Positions 36,201 to 47,405 of a stretch of DNA of 64,000 nucleotides are shown here, piece by piece. Source of the stretch: Pleurodeles waltl (taxonomy: Eukaryota > Chordata > Amphibia > Caudata > Salamandridae); contig NW_027149999.1 in the NCBI RefSeq assembly GCF_031143425.1, positions 62,001 through 126,000 on the forward strand, given 5' to 3'. Position numbers and translations under genes: made by a program. Position 1 is the first letter of the stretch, and every line of letters starts with the position of its first letter. Under the pieces are notes generated by a model, which did not search any database, was not told the origin of the DNA, and was given only the letters and a program-made list of their open reading frames with translations.

Positions 36201-37731
36201 CGAAGGGCATACCTGTAGATTTTGGCCTCTAGCTCTGCCGGCACCTTGGGAAACCTACCAAACCTGTGCATTTCTGAAAACTAGAGACCTAGGGGAATCC
36301 AAGGAGGGGTGACTTGCGGGGCTCGGACCAGGTTCTGTTACCCAGAACCCTTTGCAAACCTCAACATTTGGCTAAAAAAACACATGTTCCTCAAATTTCT
36401 GCGGCAGAAAGTTCTGGAATCTGAGAGGAGCCACAAATGTCCTTCCACCCAGCGTTCCCCCAAGTCTCCCGATCAAAATGATACCTCACTTGTGTGGGTA
36501 GGCCTAGCGCCCGCGACAGGAAACGCCCCAAAGCGCAACGTGGACACATCCAAATTTTTGGAAGAAAACAGAGGTGTTTTTTGCGAAGTGCCTACCTGTA
36601 GATTTTGGCCTCTAGCTCAGCCGGCACCTAGGGAAACCTACCAAACCTGTGCATTTCTGAAAACTAGAGACCTAGGGAAATCCAAGGAGGGGTGACTTGC
36701 GGGGCTCGGACCAGGTTCTGTTACCCAGAATCCTTTGCAAACCTCAAAATTTGGCTAAAAAAACACATGTTTCTCACATTTCTTTGGCAGAAAGTTCTGG
36801 AATCTGAGAGGAGCAACAAATTTCCTTCCACCCAGCGTTCCCCCAAGTCTCCCGATAAAAATGATACCTCACTTGTGTGGGTAGGCCTAGCGCCCGCGAC
36901 AGGAAACGCCCCAAAGCGCAACGTGGACACATCCAAATTTTTGGAAGAAAACAGAGGTGTTTTTTGCGAAGTGCCTACCTGTAGATTTTGGCCTCTAGCT
37001 CAGCCGGCACCTAGGGAAACCTACCAAACCTGTGCATTTCTGAAAACTAGAGACCTAGGGGAATCCAAGGAGGGGTGACTTGCGGTGGCTCGGACCAGGT
37101 TCTGTTACCCAGAATCCATTGCAAACCTCAAAATTTGGCTAAAAAAACACATGTTTCTCACATTTCTTTGGCAGAAAGTTCTGGAATCTGAGAGGAGCCA
37201 CAAATTTCCTTCCACCCAGCGTTCCCCCAAGTCTCCCGATAAGAATGATACCTCACTTGTGTGGGTAGGCCTAGCGCCCGCGACAGGAAACACCCCAAAG
37301 CGCAAAGTGGACACATCCAAATTTTTGGAAGAAAACAGAGGTGTTTTTTGCGAAGTGCCTACCTGTAGATTTTGGCCTCTAGCTCAGCCGGCACCTAGGG
37401 AAACCTACCAAACCTGTGTATTTCTGAAAACTAGAGACCTAGGGGAATCTAAGGAGGGGTGACTTGCGGGGCTCAGACCAGGTTCTGTTACCCAGAATCC
37501 TTTGCAAACCTCAAAATGTGGCTAAAAAAACACATGTTCCTCACATTTCTGTGGCAGAAAGTTCTGGAATCTGAGAGGAGCCACAAATTTCCTTCCACCT
37601 AGCGTTCCCCCAAGTCTCCCGATAAAAATGATACCTCACTTGTGTGGGTAGGCCTAGCGCCCGCGACAGGAAACGCCCCAAAGCGCAACGTGGACACATC
37701 CAAATTTTTGGAAGAAAACAGAGGTGTTTTT
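27261..37731 (+). repeat. 27-monomer higher-order repeat, copy 2 (10,340 bp plus 131 bp of continued identity)
   Basis: This begins directly where copy 1 ends. Identity at the 10,340-bp offset continues past one full unit to 37731. There the T6 run of copy 1 (27386-27392) meets a T5 run and the match ends. Monomers start at 27502, 27885, 28268, 28652, 29035, 29418, 29801, 30184, 30567, 30950, 31333, 31717, 32100, 32482, 32865, 33248, 33632, 34016, 34399, 34781, 35163, 35545, 35927, 36309, 36692, 37075 and 37459. Its first part also matches 12182-15089, so that stretch is present three times. Confidence 0.92.
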
Positions 37732-40700
37732 GCGAAGTGCCTACCTGTAGATTTTGGCCTCTAGCTCAGCCGGCACCTAGGGAAACCTACCAAACCTGTG
37801 CATTACTGAAAACTAGAGACCTAGGGGAATCCAAGATGGGGTGACTTGCGGGGCTCGGACCAGGTTCTGTTACCCAGAATCCTTTGCAAACCTCAAAATT
37901 TGGCTAAAAAAACACATGTTCCTCACATTTCTGTGGCAGAAAGTTCTGGAATCTGAGAGGAGCCACAAATTTCATTCCACCCAGCGTCCCCCCAAGTCTC
38001 CCGCTAAAAATTATACCTCACTTGTGTGGGTAGGCATAGCGCCAGTGACAGGAAACGCACCAAAGCGCAACGTGGACACATTCAAATTTTTGGAATAAAC
38101 AGAGGTGTTTTTTGCGAAGGGCATACCTGTAGATTTTGGCCTCTAGCTCTGCCGGCACCTAGGGAAACCTACCAAACCTGTGCATTTCTGAAAACTAGAG
38201 ACCTAGGGGAATCCAAGGAGGGGTGACTTGCGGGGCTCGGACCAGGTTCTGTTACCCAGAATCCTTTGCAAACCTCAACATTTGGCTAAAAAAACACATG
38301 TTCCTCAAATTTCTGCGGCAGAAAGTTCTGGAATCTGAGAGGAGCCACAAATGTCCTTCCACCCAGTGTTCCCCCAAGTCTCCCGATCAAAATGATACCT
38401 CACTTGTGTGGGTAGGCCTAGCGCCCGCGACAGGAAACGCCCCAAAGCGCAACGTGGACACATCCAAATTTTTGGAAGAAAACAGAGGTGTTTTTTGCGA
38501 AGTGCCTACCTGTAGATTTTGGCCTCTAGCTCAGCCGGCACCTAGGGAAACCTACCAAACCTGTGCATTTCTGAAAACTAGAGACCTGGGGAAATCCAAG
38601 GAGGGGTGACTTGCGGGGCTCGGACCAGGTTCTGTTACCCAGAATCCTTTGCAAACCTCAAAATTTGGCTAAAAAAACACATGTTTCTCACATTTCTTTG
38701 GCAGAAAGTTCTGGAATCTGAGAGGAGCAACAAATTTCCTTCCACCCAGCGTTCCCCCAAGTCTCCCGATAAAAATGATACCTCACTTGTGTGGGTAGGC
38801 CTAGCGCCCGCGACACGAAACGCCCCAAAGCGCAACGTGGACACATCCAAATTTTTGGAAGAAAACAGAGGTGTTTTTTGCGAAGTGCCTACCTGTTGAT
38901 TTTGGCCTCTAGCTCAGCCGGCACCTAGGGAAACCTACCAAACCTGTGCATTTCTGAAAACTAGAGACCTAGGGGAATCCAAGATGGGGTGACTTGCGGG
39001 GCTCGGACCAGGTTCTGTTACCCAGAATCCTTTGCAAACCTCAAAATTTGGCTAAAAAAACACATGTTCCTCACATTTCTGTGGCAGAAAGTTCTGGAAT
39101 CTGAGAGGAGCCACAAATTTCCTTCCACCCAGCGTTCCCCCAAATCTCCCGATCAAAATGATACCTCACTTGTGTGGGTAGGCCTAGCGCCCGCGACAGG
39201 AAACGCCCCAAAGGCCAACGTGGACACATCCAAATTTTTGGAAGAAAACAGAGGTATTTTTTGTGAAGTGCCTACCTGTGGATTTTGGCCTCTAGCTCAG
39301 CCGGCACCTAGGGAAACCTACCAAACCTGTGCATTTCTGAAAACTAGAGACCTAGGGGAATCCAAGATGGGGTGACTTGCGGGGCTCGGACCAGGTTCTG
39401 TTACCCAGAATCCTTTGCAAACCTCAAAATTTGGCTAAAAAAACACATGTTCCTCACATTTCTGTGGCAGAAAGTTCTGGAATCTGAGAGGAGCCACAAA
39501 TTTCCTTCCACCCAGCGTTCCCCCAAATCTCCCGATCAAAATGATACCTCACTTGTGTGGGTAGGCCTAGCGCCCGCGACAGGAAACGCCCCAAAGCGCA
39601 ACGTGGACACATCCAAATTTTTGGAAGAAAACAGAGGTGTTTTTTGCGAAGTGCCTACCTGTAGATTTTGGCCTCTAGCTCAGCCGGCACCTAGGGAAAC
39701 CTACCAAACCTGTGCATTTCTGAAAACTAGAGACCTAGGGGAATCCAAGGAGGGGTGACTTGCGGGGCTCGGACCAGGTTCTGTTACCCAGAATCCTTTG
39801 CAAACCTCAAAATGTGGCTAAAAAAACACATGTTCCTCACATTTCTGTGGCAGAAAGTTCTGGAATCTGAGAGGAGCCACAAATTTCCTTCCACCCAGCG
39901 TTCCCCCAAATCTCCCGATAAAAATGATACCTCACTTGTGTGGGTAGGCCTAGCGCCCGCGACAGGAAACGCCCCAAAGCGCAACGTGGACACATCCAAA
40001 TTTTTGGAAGAAAACAGAGGTGTTTTTTACGAAGTGCCTACCTGTAGATTTTGGCCTCTAGCTCAGCCGGCACCTAGGGAAACCTACCAAACCTGTGCAT
40101 TTCTGAAAACTAGAGACCTAGGGGAATCCAAGGAGGGGTGACTTGCGGGGCTCGGACCAGGTTCTGTTACCCAGAATCCTTTGCAAACCTCAAAATTTGG
40201 CTAAAAAAACACATGTTTCTCACATTTCTTTGGCACAAAGTTCTGGAATCTGAGAGGAGCCACAAATTTCCTTCCACCCAGCGTTCCCCCAAGTCTCCCG
40301 ATAAAAATCATACCTCACTTGTGTGGGTAGGCCTAGCGCCCGCGACAGGAAACACCCCAAAGCACAACGTGGACACATCCAAATTTTTGGAAGAAAACAG
40401 AGGTGTTTTTTGCGAAGTGCCTACCTGTAGATTTTGGCCTCTAGCTCAGCCGGCACCTAGGGAAACCTACCTAACCTGTGCATTTCTGAAAACTAGAGAC
40501 CTAGGGGAATCCAAGATGGGGTGACTTGCGGGGCTCGGACCAGGTTCTGTTACCCAGAATCCTTTGCAAACCTCAAAATTTGGCTAAAAACACACATGTT
40601 CCTCACATTTCTGTGGCAGAAAGTTCTGGAATCTGAGAGGAGCCACAAATTTCCTTCCACCCAGCGTTCCCCCAAGTCTCCCGATAAAAATGATACCTCA

Positions 40701-41286
40701 CTTGTGTGGGTAGGCCTGGCGCCCGCGACAGGAAACGCCCCAAAGCGCAACGTGGACACATCCAAATTTTTGGAAGAAAACAGAGGTATTTTTTGTGAAG
40801 TGCCTACCTGTAAATGTTGGCCTCTAGCTCAGCCGGCACCTAGGGAAACCTACCAAACCTGTGCATTTCTGAAAACTAGAGACCTAGGGGAATCCAAGGA
40901 GGGGTGACTTACGGGGCTCGGACCAGGTTCTGTTACCCAGAATCCTTTGCAAACCTCAAAATGTGGCTAAAAAAACACATGTTCCTCACATTTCTGTAGC
41001 AGAAAGTTCTGGAATCTGAGAGGAGCCACAAATTTCCTTCCACCCAGCGTTCCCCCAAGTCTCCTGATAAAAATGATACCTCACTTGTGTGGGTAGGCCT
41101 AGCGCCCGCGACAGGAAACGCCCCAAAGCACAACGTGGACACATCCAAAGTTTTGGAAGAAAACAGAGGTGTTTTTTGCGAAGTGCCTACCTGTAGATTT
41201 TGGCCTCTAGCTCAGCCGGCACCTAGGGAAACCTACCAAACCTGTGCATTTCTGAAAACTAGAGACCTAGGGGAATCCAAGATGGG
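37732..41286 (+). repeat. Transition segment between the 27-monomer and 8-monomer regions
   Basis: Monomers start at 37841, 38223, 38606, 38989, 39372, 39755, 40138, 40521 and 40904. Units 37841 to 39372 pair with 47406 to 48937 at an offset of 9,565 bp. Units 39755 and 40138 pair with 3376 and 3759 at 36,379 bp. Units 40521 and 40904 pair with 7205/7206 and 7589 at about 33,315 bp. Private changes include TTTCATTCC and CCCGCTAAAAATT in 37841 and CACAAAGCGT-type variation elsewhere. The segment is a patchwork of three sources. Confidence 0.82.
39372..39754 (+). repeat. Reference monomer (383 bp) used to describe the repeat
   Basis: This monomer is close to the majority sequence. Landmarks by offset from its first base: GTGACTTGCGGGG at 1; CAAAATTTGG at 54; an A7 run near 66; ACACATGTT at 72; a perfect 6-bp inverted repeat TTTCTG-TGG-CAGAAA at 88-102; CCACCCAGCG at 137; GATMAAAATGATACC at 163; TAGGCCTAGCGCCCGCGAC at 191; near-palindrome CCAAATTTTTGG at 242; GTGTTTTTTGCG at 266; TAGCTCAGCCGG at 305; two CCTAGG sites near 319 and 363; and AAGGAGG just before the next monomer. 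There are about 12 CpGs and about 49% GC. Relative to the majority it carries GATCAAAATG for GATAAAAATG and AAATCTCCC for AAGTCTCCC. The monomer at 6056-6438 is very similar. Confidence 0.9.
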
Positions 41287-44200
41287 GTGACTTGCGGGGC
41301 TCGGACGAGGTTCTGTTACCCAGAATCCTTTGCAAACCTCAAAATTTGGCTAAAAAAACACATGTTCCTCACATTTCTGTGGCAGAAAGTTCTGGAATCT
41401 GAGAGGAGCCACAAATTTCCTTCCACCCAGCGTCCCCCCAAGTCTCCCGATAAAAATGATACCTCACTTGTGTGGGTAGGCATAGCGCCAGCGACAGGAA
41501 ACGCACCAAAGCGCAACGTGGACACATACAAATTTTTGGAATAAACAGAGGTGTTTTTTGCGAAGGGCATACCTGTAGATTTTGGCCTCTAGCTCTGCCG
41601 GCACCTAGGGAAACCTACCAAACCTGTGCATTTCTGAAAACTAGAGACCTAGGGGAATCCAAGGAGGGGTGACTTGCGGGGCTCGGACCAGGTTCTGTTA
41701 CCCAGAATCCTTTGCAAACCTCAAAATTTGGCTAAAAAAACACATGTTCCTCACATTTCTGTGGCAGAAAGTTCTGGAATCTGAGAGGAGAAACAAATTT
41801 CCTTCCACCCAGCGTTCCCCCAAGTCTCCCGATAAAAATGATACCTCACTTGTGTGGGTAGGTATAGCGCCCGCGACAGGAAACGCCCCAAAGCGCAACG
41901 TGGACACATCCAAATTTTTGGAAGAAAACAGAGGTGTTTTTTGCGAAGTGCCTACCTGTAGATTTTGGCCTCTAGCTCAGCCGGCACCTAGGGAAACCTA
42001 CCAAACCTGTGCATTTCTGAAAACTAGAGAACTAGGGGAATCCAAGATGGGGTGTCTTGCGGGGCTCGGACCAGGTTCTGAACCCAGAATCCTTTGCAAA
42101 CCTCAAAATTTGGCTAAAAACACACATGTTCCTCACATTTCTGTGGCAGAAAGTTCTGGAATCTGAGAGGAGCCATAAATTTCCTTCCACCCAGCGTTCC
42201 CCCAAGTCTCCCGATAAAAATGATACCTCACTTGTGTGGGTAGGCCTGGCGCCCGCGACAGGAAACGCCCCAAAGCGCAACGTGGACTCATCCAAATTTT
42301 TGGAAGAAAACAGAGGTATTTTTTGTGAAGTGCCTACCTGTAAATGTTGGCCTCTAGCTCAGGGAAACTTAGGGAAACCTACCAAACCTGTGCATTTCTG
42401 AAAACTAGAGACCTAGGGGAATCCAAGATGGGGTGACTTGCGGGGCTCGGACCAGGTTCTGTTACCCAGAATCCTTTGCAAACCTCAAAATTTGGCTAAA
42501 AAAACACATGTTCCTCACATTTCTGTGGCAGAAAGTTCTGGAATCTGAGAGGAGCCACAAATTTCCTTCCACCCAGCGTCCCCCCAAGTCTCCCGATAAA
42601 AATTATACCTCACTTGTGTGGGTAGGCATAGCGCCAGTGACAGGAAACGCACCAAAGCGCAACGTGGACACATACAAATTTTTGGAATAAACAGAGGTGT
42701 TTTTTGCGAAGGGCATACCTGTAGATTTTGGCCTCTAGCTCTGCCGGCACCTTGGGAAACCTACCAAACCTGTGCATTTCTGAAAACTAGAGACCTAGGG
42801 GAATCCAAGGAGGGCTGACTTGCGGGGCTCGGACCAGGTTCTGTTACCCAGAATCCTTTGCAAACCTCAACATTTGGCTAAAAAAACACATGTTCCTCAA
42901 ATTTCTGCGGCAGAAAGTTCTGGAATCTGAGAGGAGCCACAAATGTCCTTCCACCCAGCGTTCCCCCAAGTCTCCCGATCAAAATGATACCTCACTTGTG
43001 TGGGTAGGCCTAGCGCCCGCGACAGGAAACGCCCCAAAGCGCAACGTGGACACATCCAAATTTTTGGAAGAAAACAGAGGTGTTTTTTGCGAAGTGCCTA
43101 CCTGTAGATTTTGGCCTCTAGCTCAGCCGGCACCTAGGGAAACCTACCAAACCTGTGCATTTCTGAAAACTAGAGACCTAGGGAAATCCAAGGAGGGGTG
43201 ACTTGCGGGGCTCGGACCAGGTTCTGTTACCCAGAATCCTTTGCAAACCTCAAAATTTGGCTAAAAAAACTCATGTTTCTCACATTTCTTTGGCAGAAAG
43301 TTCTGGAATCTGAGAGGAGCAACAAATTTCCTTCCACCCAGCGTTCCCCCAAGTCTCCCGATAAAAATGATACCTCACTTGTGTGGGTAGGCCTAGCGCC
43401 CGCGACAGGAAACGCCCCAAACCGCAACGTGGACACATCCAAATTTTTGGAAGAAAACAGAGGTGTTTTTTGCGATGTGCCTACCTGTAGATTTTGGCCT
43501 CTAGCTCAGCCGGCACCTAGGGAAACCTACCAAACCTGTGCATTTCTGAAAACTAGAGACCTAGGGGAATCCAAGGAGGGGTGACTTGCGGTGGCTCGGA
43601 CCAGGTTCTGTTACCCAGAATCCATTGCAAACCTCAAAATTTGGCTAAAAAAACACATGTTTCTCACATTTCTTTGGCAGAAAGTTCTGGAATCTGAGAG
43701 GAGCCACAAATTTCCTTCCACCCAGCGTTCCCCCAAGTCTCCCGATAAAAATGATACCTCACTTGTGTGGGTAGGCCTAGCGCCCGCGACAGGAAACACC
43801 CCAAAGCGCAAAGTGGACACATCCAAATTTTTGGAAGAAAACAGAGGTGTTTTTTGCGAAGTGCCTACCTGTAGATTTTGGCCTCTAGCTCAGCCGGCAC
43901 CTAGGGAAACCTACCAAACCTGTGTATTTCTGAAAACTAGAGACCTAGGGGAATCTAAGGAGGGGTGACTTGCGGGGCTCAGACCAGGTTCTGTTACCCA
44001 GAATCCTTTGCAAACCTCAAAATGTGGCTAAAAAAACACATGTTCCTCACATTTCTGTGGCAGAAAGTTCTGGAATCTGAGAGGAGCCACAAATTTCCTT
44101 CCACCTAGCGTTCCCCCAAGTCTCCCGATAAAAATGATACCTCACTTGTGTGGGTAGGCCTAGCGCCCGCGACAGGAAACGCCCCAAAGCGCAACGTGGA

Positions 44201-44346
44201 CACATCCAAATTTTTGGAAGAAAACAGAGGTGTTTTTGCGAAGTGCCTACCTGTAGATTTTGGCCTCTAGCTCAGCCGGCACCTAGGGAAACCTACCAAA
44301 CCTGTGCATTTCTGAAAACTAGAGACCTAGGGGAATCCAAGATGGG
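41287..44346 (+). repeat. 8-monomer higher-order repeat, copy 1 (3,060 bp)
   Basis: Monomers start at 41287, 41669, 42052, 42433, 42815, 43198, 43581 and 43965. They correspond to those starting at 44347-47024 at an offset of 3,060 bp, falling to 3,059 bp after a one-base loss in the A run of the 46258 unit. Differences seen include 41307 G against 44367 C, 41802 C against 44862 T, 42288 T against 45348 A, and 42638 T against 45698 C. There are further changes at AGGGCTGAC, AACTCATG and AAACCGCAACG in this copy. The first four monomers are the recurrent four-monomer module. Confidence 0.9.
42433..42814 (+). repeat. Subfamily I fusion monomer (GCCAGTGAC left, CACCTTGGG right)
   Basis: The left half has AAAATTATACC and GCCAGTGAC (marker at 42638), as in the monomers at 25205 and 35545. 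The right half has CACCTTGGG (marker at 42753) instead of CACCTAGGG, as in the next monomers at 25587 and 35927. A crossover between two neighbouring subfamily I monomers, deleting one unit, would produce it. The monomer at 45493-45874 has the same AAAATTATACC and CACCTTGGG combination but GCCAGCGAC. Confidence 0.7.
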
Positions 44347-47300
44347 GTGACTTGCGGGGCTCGGACCAGGTTCTGTTACCCAGAATCCTTTGCAAACCTC
44401 AAAATTTGGCTAAAAAAACACATGTTCCTCACATTTCTGTGGCAGAAAGTTCTGGAATCTGAGAGGAGCCACAAATTTCCTTCCACCCAGCGTCCCCCCA
44501 AGTCTCCCGATAAAAATGATACCTCACTTGTGTGGGTAGGCATAGCGCCAGCGACAGGAAACGCACCAAAGCGCAACGTGGACACATACAAATTTTTGGA
44601 ATAAACAGAGGTGTTTTTTGCGAAGGGCATACCTGTAGATTTTGGCCTCTAGCTCTGCCGGCACCTAGGGAAACCTACCAAACCTGTGCATTTCTGAAAA
44701 CTAGAGACCTAGGGGAATCCAAGGAGGGGTGACTTGCGGGGCTCGGACCAGGTTCTGTTACCCAGAATCCTTTGCAAACCTCAAAATTTGGCTAAAAAAA
44801 CACATGTTCCTCACATTTCTGTGGCAGAAAGTTCTGGAATCTGAGAGGAGAAACAAATTTCTTTCCACCCAGCGTTCCCCCAAGTCTCCCGATAAAAATG
44901 ATACCTCACTTGTGTGGGTAGGTATAGCGCCCGCGACAGGAAACGCCCCAAAGCGCAACGTGGACACATCCAAATTTTTGGAAGAAAACAGAGGTGTTTT
45001 TTGCGAAGTGCCTACCTGTAGATTTTGGCCTCTAGCTCAGCCGGCACCTAGGGAAACCTACCAAACCTGTGCATTTCTGAAAACTAGAGAACTAGGGGAA
45101 TCCAAGATGGGGTGTCTTGCGGGGCTCGGACCAGGTTCTGAACCCAGAATCCTTTGCAAACCTCAAAATTTGGCTAAAAACACACATGTTCCTCACATTT
45201 CTGTGGCAGAAAGTTCTGGAATCTGAGAGGAGCCATAAATTTCCTTCCACCCAGCGTTCCCCCAAGTCTCCCGATAAAAATGATACCTCACTTGTGTGGG
45301 TAGGCCTGGCGCCCGCGACAGGAAACGCCCCAAAGCGCAACGTGGACACATCCAAATTTTTGGAAGAAAACAGAGGTATTTTTTGTGAAGTGCCTACCTG
45401 TAAATGTTGGCCTCTAGCTCAGGGAAACTTAGGGAAACCTACCAAACCTGTGCATTTCTGAAAACTAGAGACCTAGGGGAATCCAAGATGGGGTGACTTG
45501 CGGGGCTCGGACCAGGTTCTGTTACCCAGAATCCTTTGCAAACCTCAAAATTTGGCTAAAAAAACACATGTTCCTCACATTTCTGTGGCAGAAAGTTCTG
45601 GAATCTGAGAGGAGCCACAAATTTCCTTCCACCCAGCGTCCCCCCAAGTCTCCCGATAAAAATTATACCTCACTTGTGTGGGTAGGCATAGCGCCAGCGA
45701 CAGGAAACGCACCAAAGCGCAACGTGGACACATACAAATTTTTGGAATAATCAGAGGTGTTTTTTGCGAAGGGCATACCTGTAGATTTTGGCCTCTAGCT
45801 CTGCCGGCACCTTGGGAAACCTACCAAACCTGTGCATTTCTGAAAACTAGAGACCTAGGGGAATCCAAGGAGGGGTGACTTGCGGGGCTCGGACCAGGTT
45901 CTGTTACCCAGAATCCTTTGCAAACCTCAACATTTGGCTAAAAAAACACATGTTCCTCAAATTTCTGCGGCAGAAAGTTCTGGAATCTGAGAGGAGCCAC
46001 AAATGTCCTTCCACCCAGCGTTCCCCCAAGTCTCCCGATCAAAATGATACCTCACTTGTGTGGGTAGGCCTAGCGCCCGCGACAGGAAACGCCCCAAAGC
46101 GCAACGTGGACACATCCAAATTTTTGGAAGAAAACAGAGGTGTTTTTTGCGAAGTGCCTACCTGTAGATTTTGGCCTCTAGCTCAGCCGGCACCTAGGGA
46201 AACCTACCAAACCTGTGCATTTCTGAAAACTAGAGACCTAGGGAAATCCAAGGAGGGGTGACTTGCGGGGCTCGGACCAGGTTCGGTTACCCAGAATCCT
46301 TTGCAAACCTCAAAATTTGGCTAAAAAACACATGTTTCTCACATTTCTTTGGCAGAAAGTTCTGGAATCTGAGAGGAGCAACAAATTTCCTTCCACCCAG
46401 CGTTCCCCCAAGTCTCCCGATAAAAATGATACCTCACTTGTGTGGGTAGGCCTAGCGCCCGCGACAGGAAACGCCCCAAAGCGTAACGTGGACACATCCA
46501 AATTTTTGGAAGAAAACAGAGGTGTTTTTTGCGAAGTGCCTACCTGTTGATTTTGGCCTCTAGCTCAGCCGGCACCTAGGGAAACCTACCAAACCTGTGC
46601 ATTTCTGAAAACTAGAGACCTAGGGGAATCCAAGGAGGGGTGACTTGCGGTGGCTCGGACCAGGTTCTGTTACCCAGAATCCATTGCAAACCTCAAAATT
46701 TGGCTAAAAAAACACATGTTTCTCACATTTCTTTGGCAGAAAGTTCTGGAATCTGAGAGGAGCCACAAATTTCCTTCCACCCAGCGTTCCCCCAAGTCTC
46801 CCGATAAAAATGATACCTCACTTGTGTGGGTAGGCCTAGCGCCCGCGACAGGAAACACCCCAAAGCGCAAAGTGGACACATCCAAATTTTTGGAAGAAAA
46901 CAGAGGTGTTTTTTGCGAAGTGCCTACCTGTAGATTTTGGCCTCTAGCTCAGCCGGCACCTAGGGAAACCTACCAAACCTGTGTATTTCTGAAAACTAGA
47001 GACCTAGGGGAATCTAAGGAGGGGTGACTTGCGGGGCTCAGACCAGGTTCTGTTACCCAGAATCCTTTGCAAACCTCAAAATGTGGCTAAAAAAACACAT
47101 GTTCCTCACATTTCTGTGGCAGAAAGTTCTGGAATCTGAGAGGAGCCACAAATTTCCTTCCACCTAGCGTTCCCCCAAGTCTCCCGATAAAAATGATACC
47201 TCACTTGTGTGGGTAGGCCTAGCGCCCGCGACAGGAAACGCCCCAAAGCGCAACGTGGACACATCCAAATTTTTGGAAGAAAACAGAGGTGTTTTTGCGA

Positions 47301-47405
47301 AGTGCCTACCTGTAGATTTTGGCCTCTAGCTCAGCCGGCACCTAGGGAAACCTACCAAACCTGTGCATTTCTGAAAACTAGAGACCTAGGGGAATCCAAG
47401 ATGGG
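44347..47405 (+). repeat. 8-monomer higher-order repeat, copy 2 (3,059 bp)
   Basis: Monomers start at 44347, 44729, 45112, 45493, 45875, 46258, 46640 and 47024. Changes private to this copy include GGAATAATCAGAGG in the 45493 unit, GGTTCGGTTACCC and GCGTAACG in the 46258 unit, and CTGTTGATTTTGG near 46545, which is shared with 38606 and 48171. The similarity to copy 1 runs one monomer further, to 47406, before the pattern changes at 47788. Confidence 0.9.

Noticed and set aside
39641..39657. CENP-B box around the GCGAAGTGCC segment (minus strand CTTCGCAAAAAACACC)
   Set aside because: The TTCG and one A fit, but the required CGGG core is CACC. No other position in the monomer fits better.
39669..39754. 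tRNA or tRNA-like gene around TAGCTCAGCCGG
   Set aside because: The D-arm-like GCTC has no GAGC partner, there is no anticodon or T-arm fold and no acceptor pairing.
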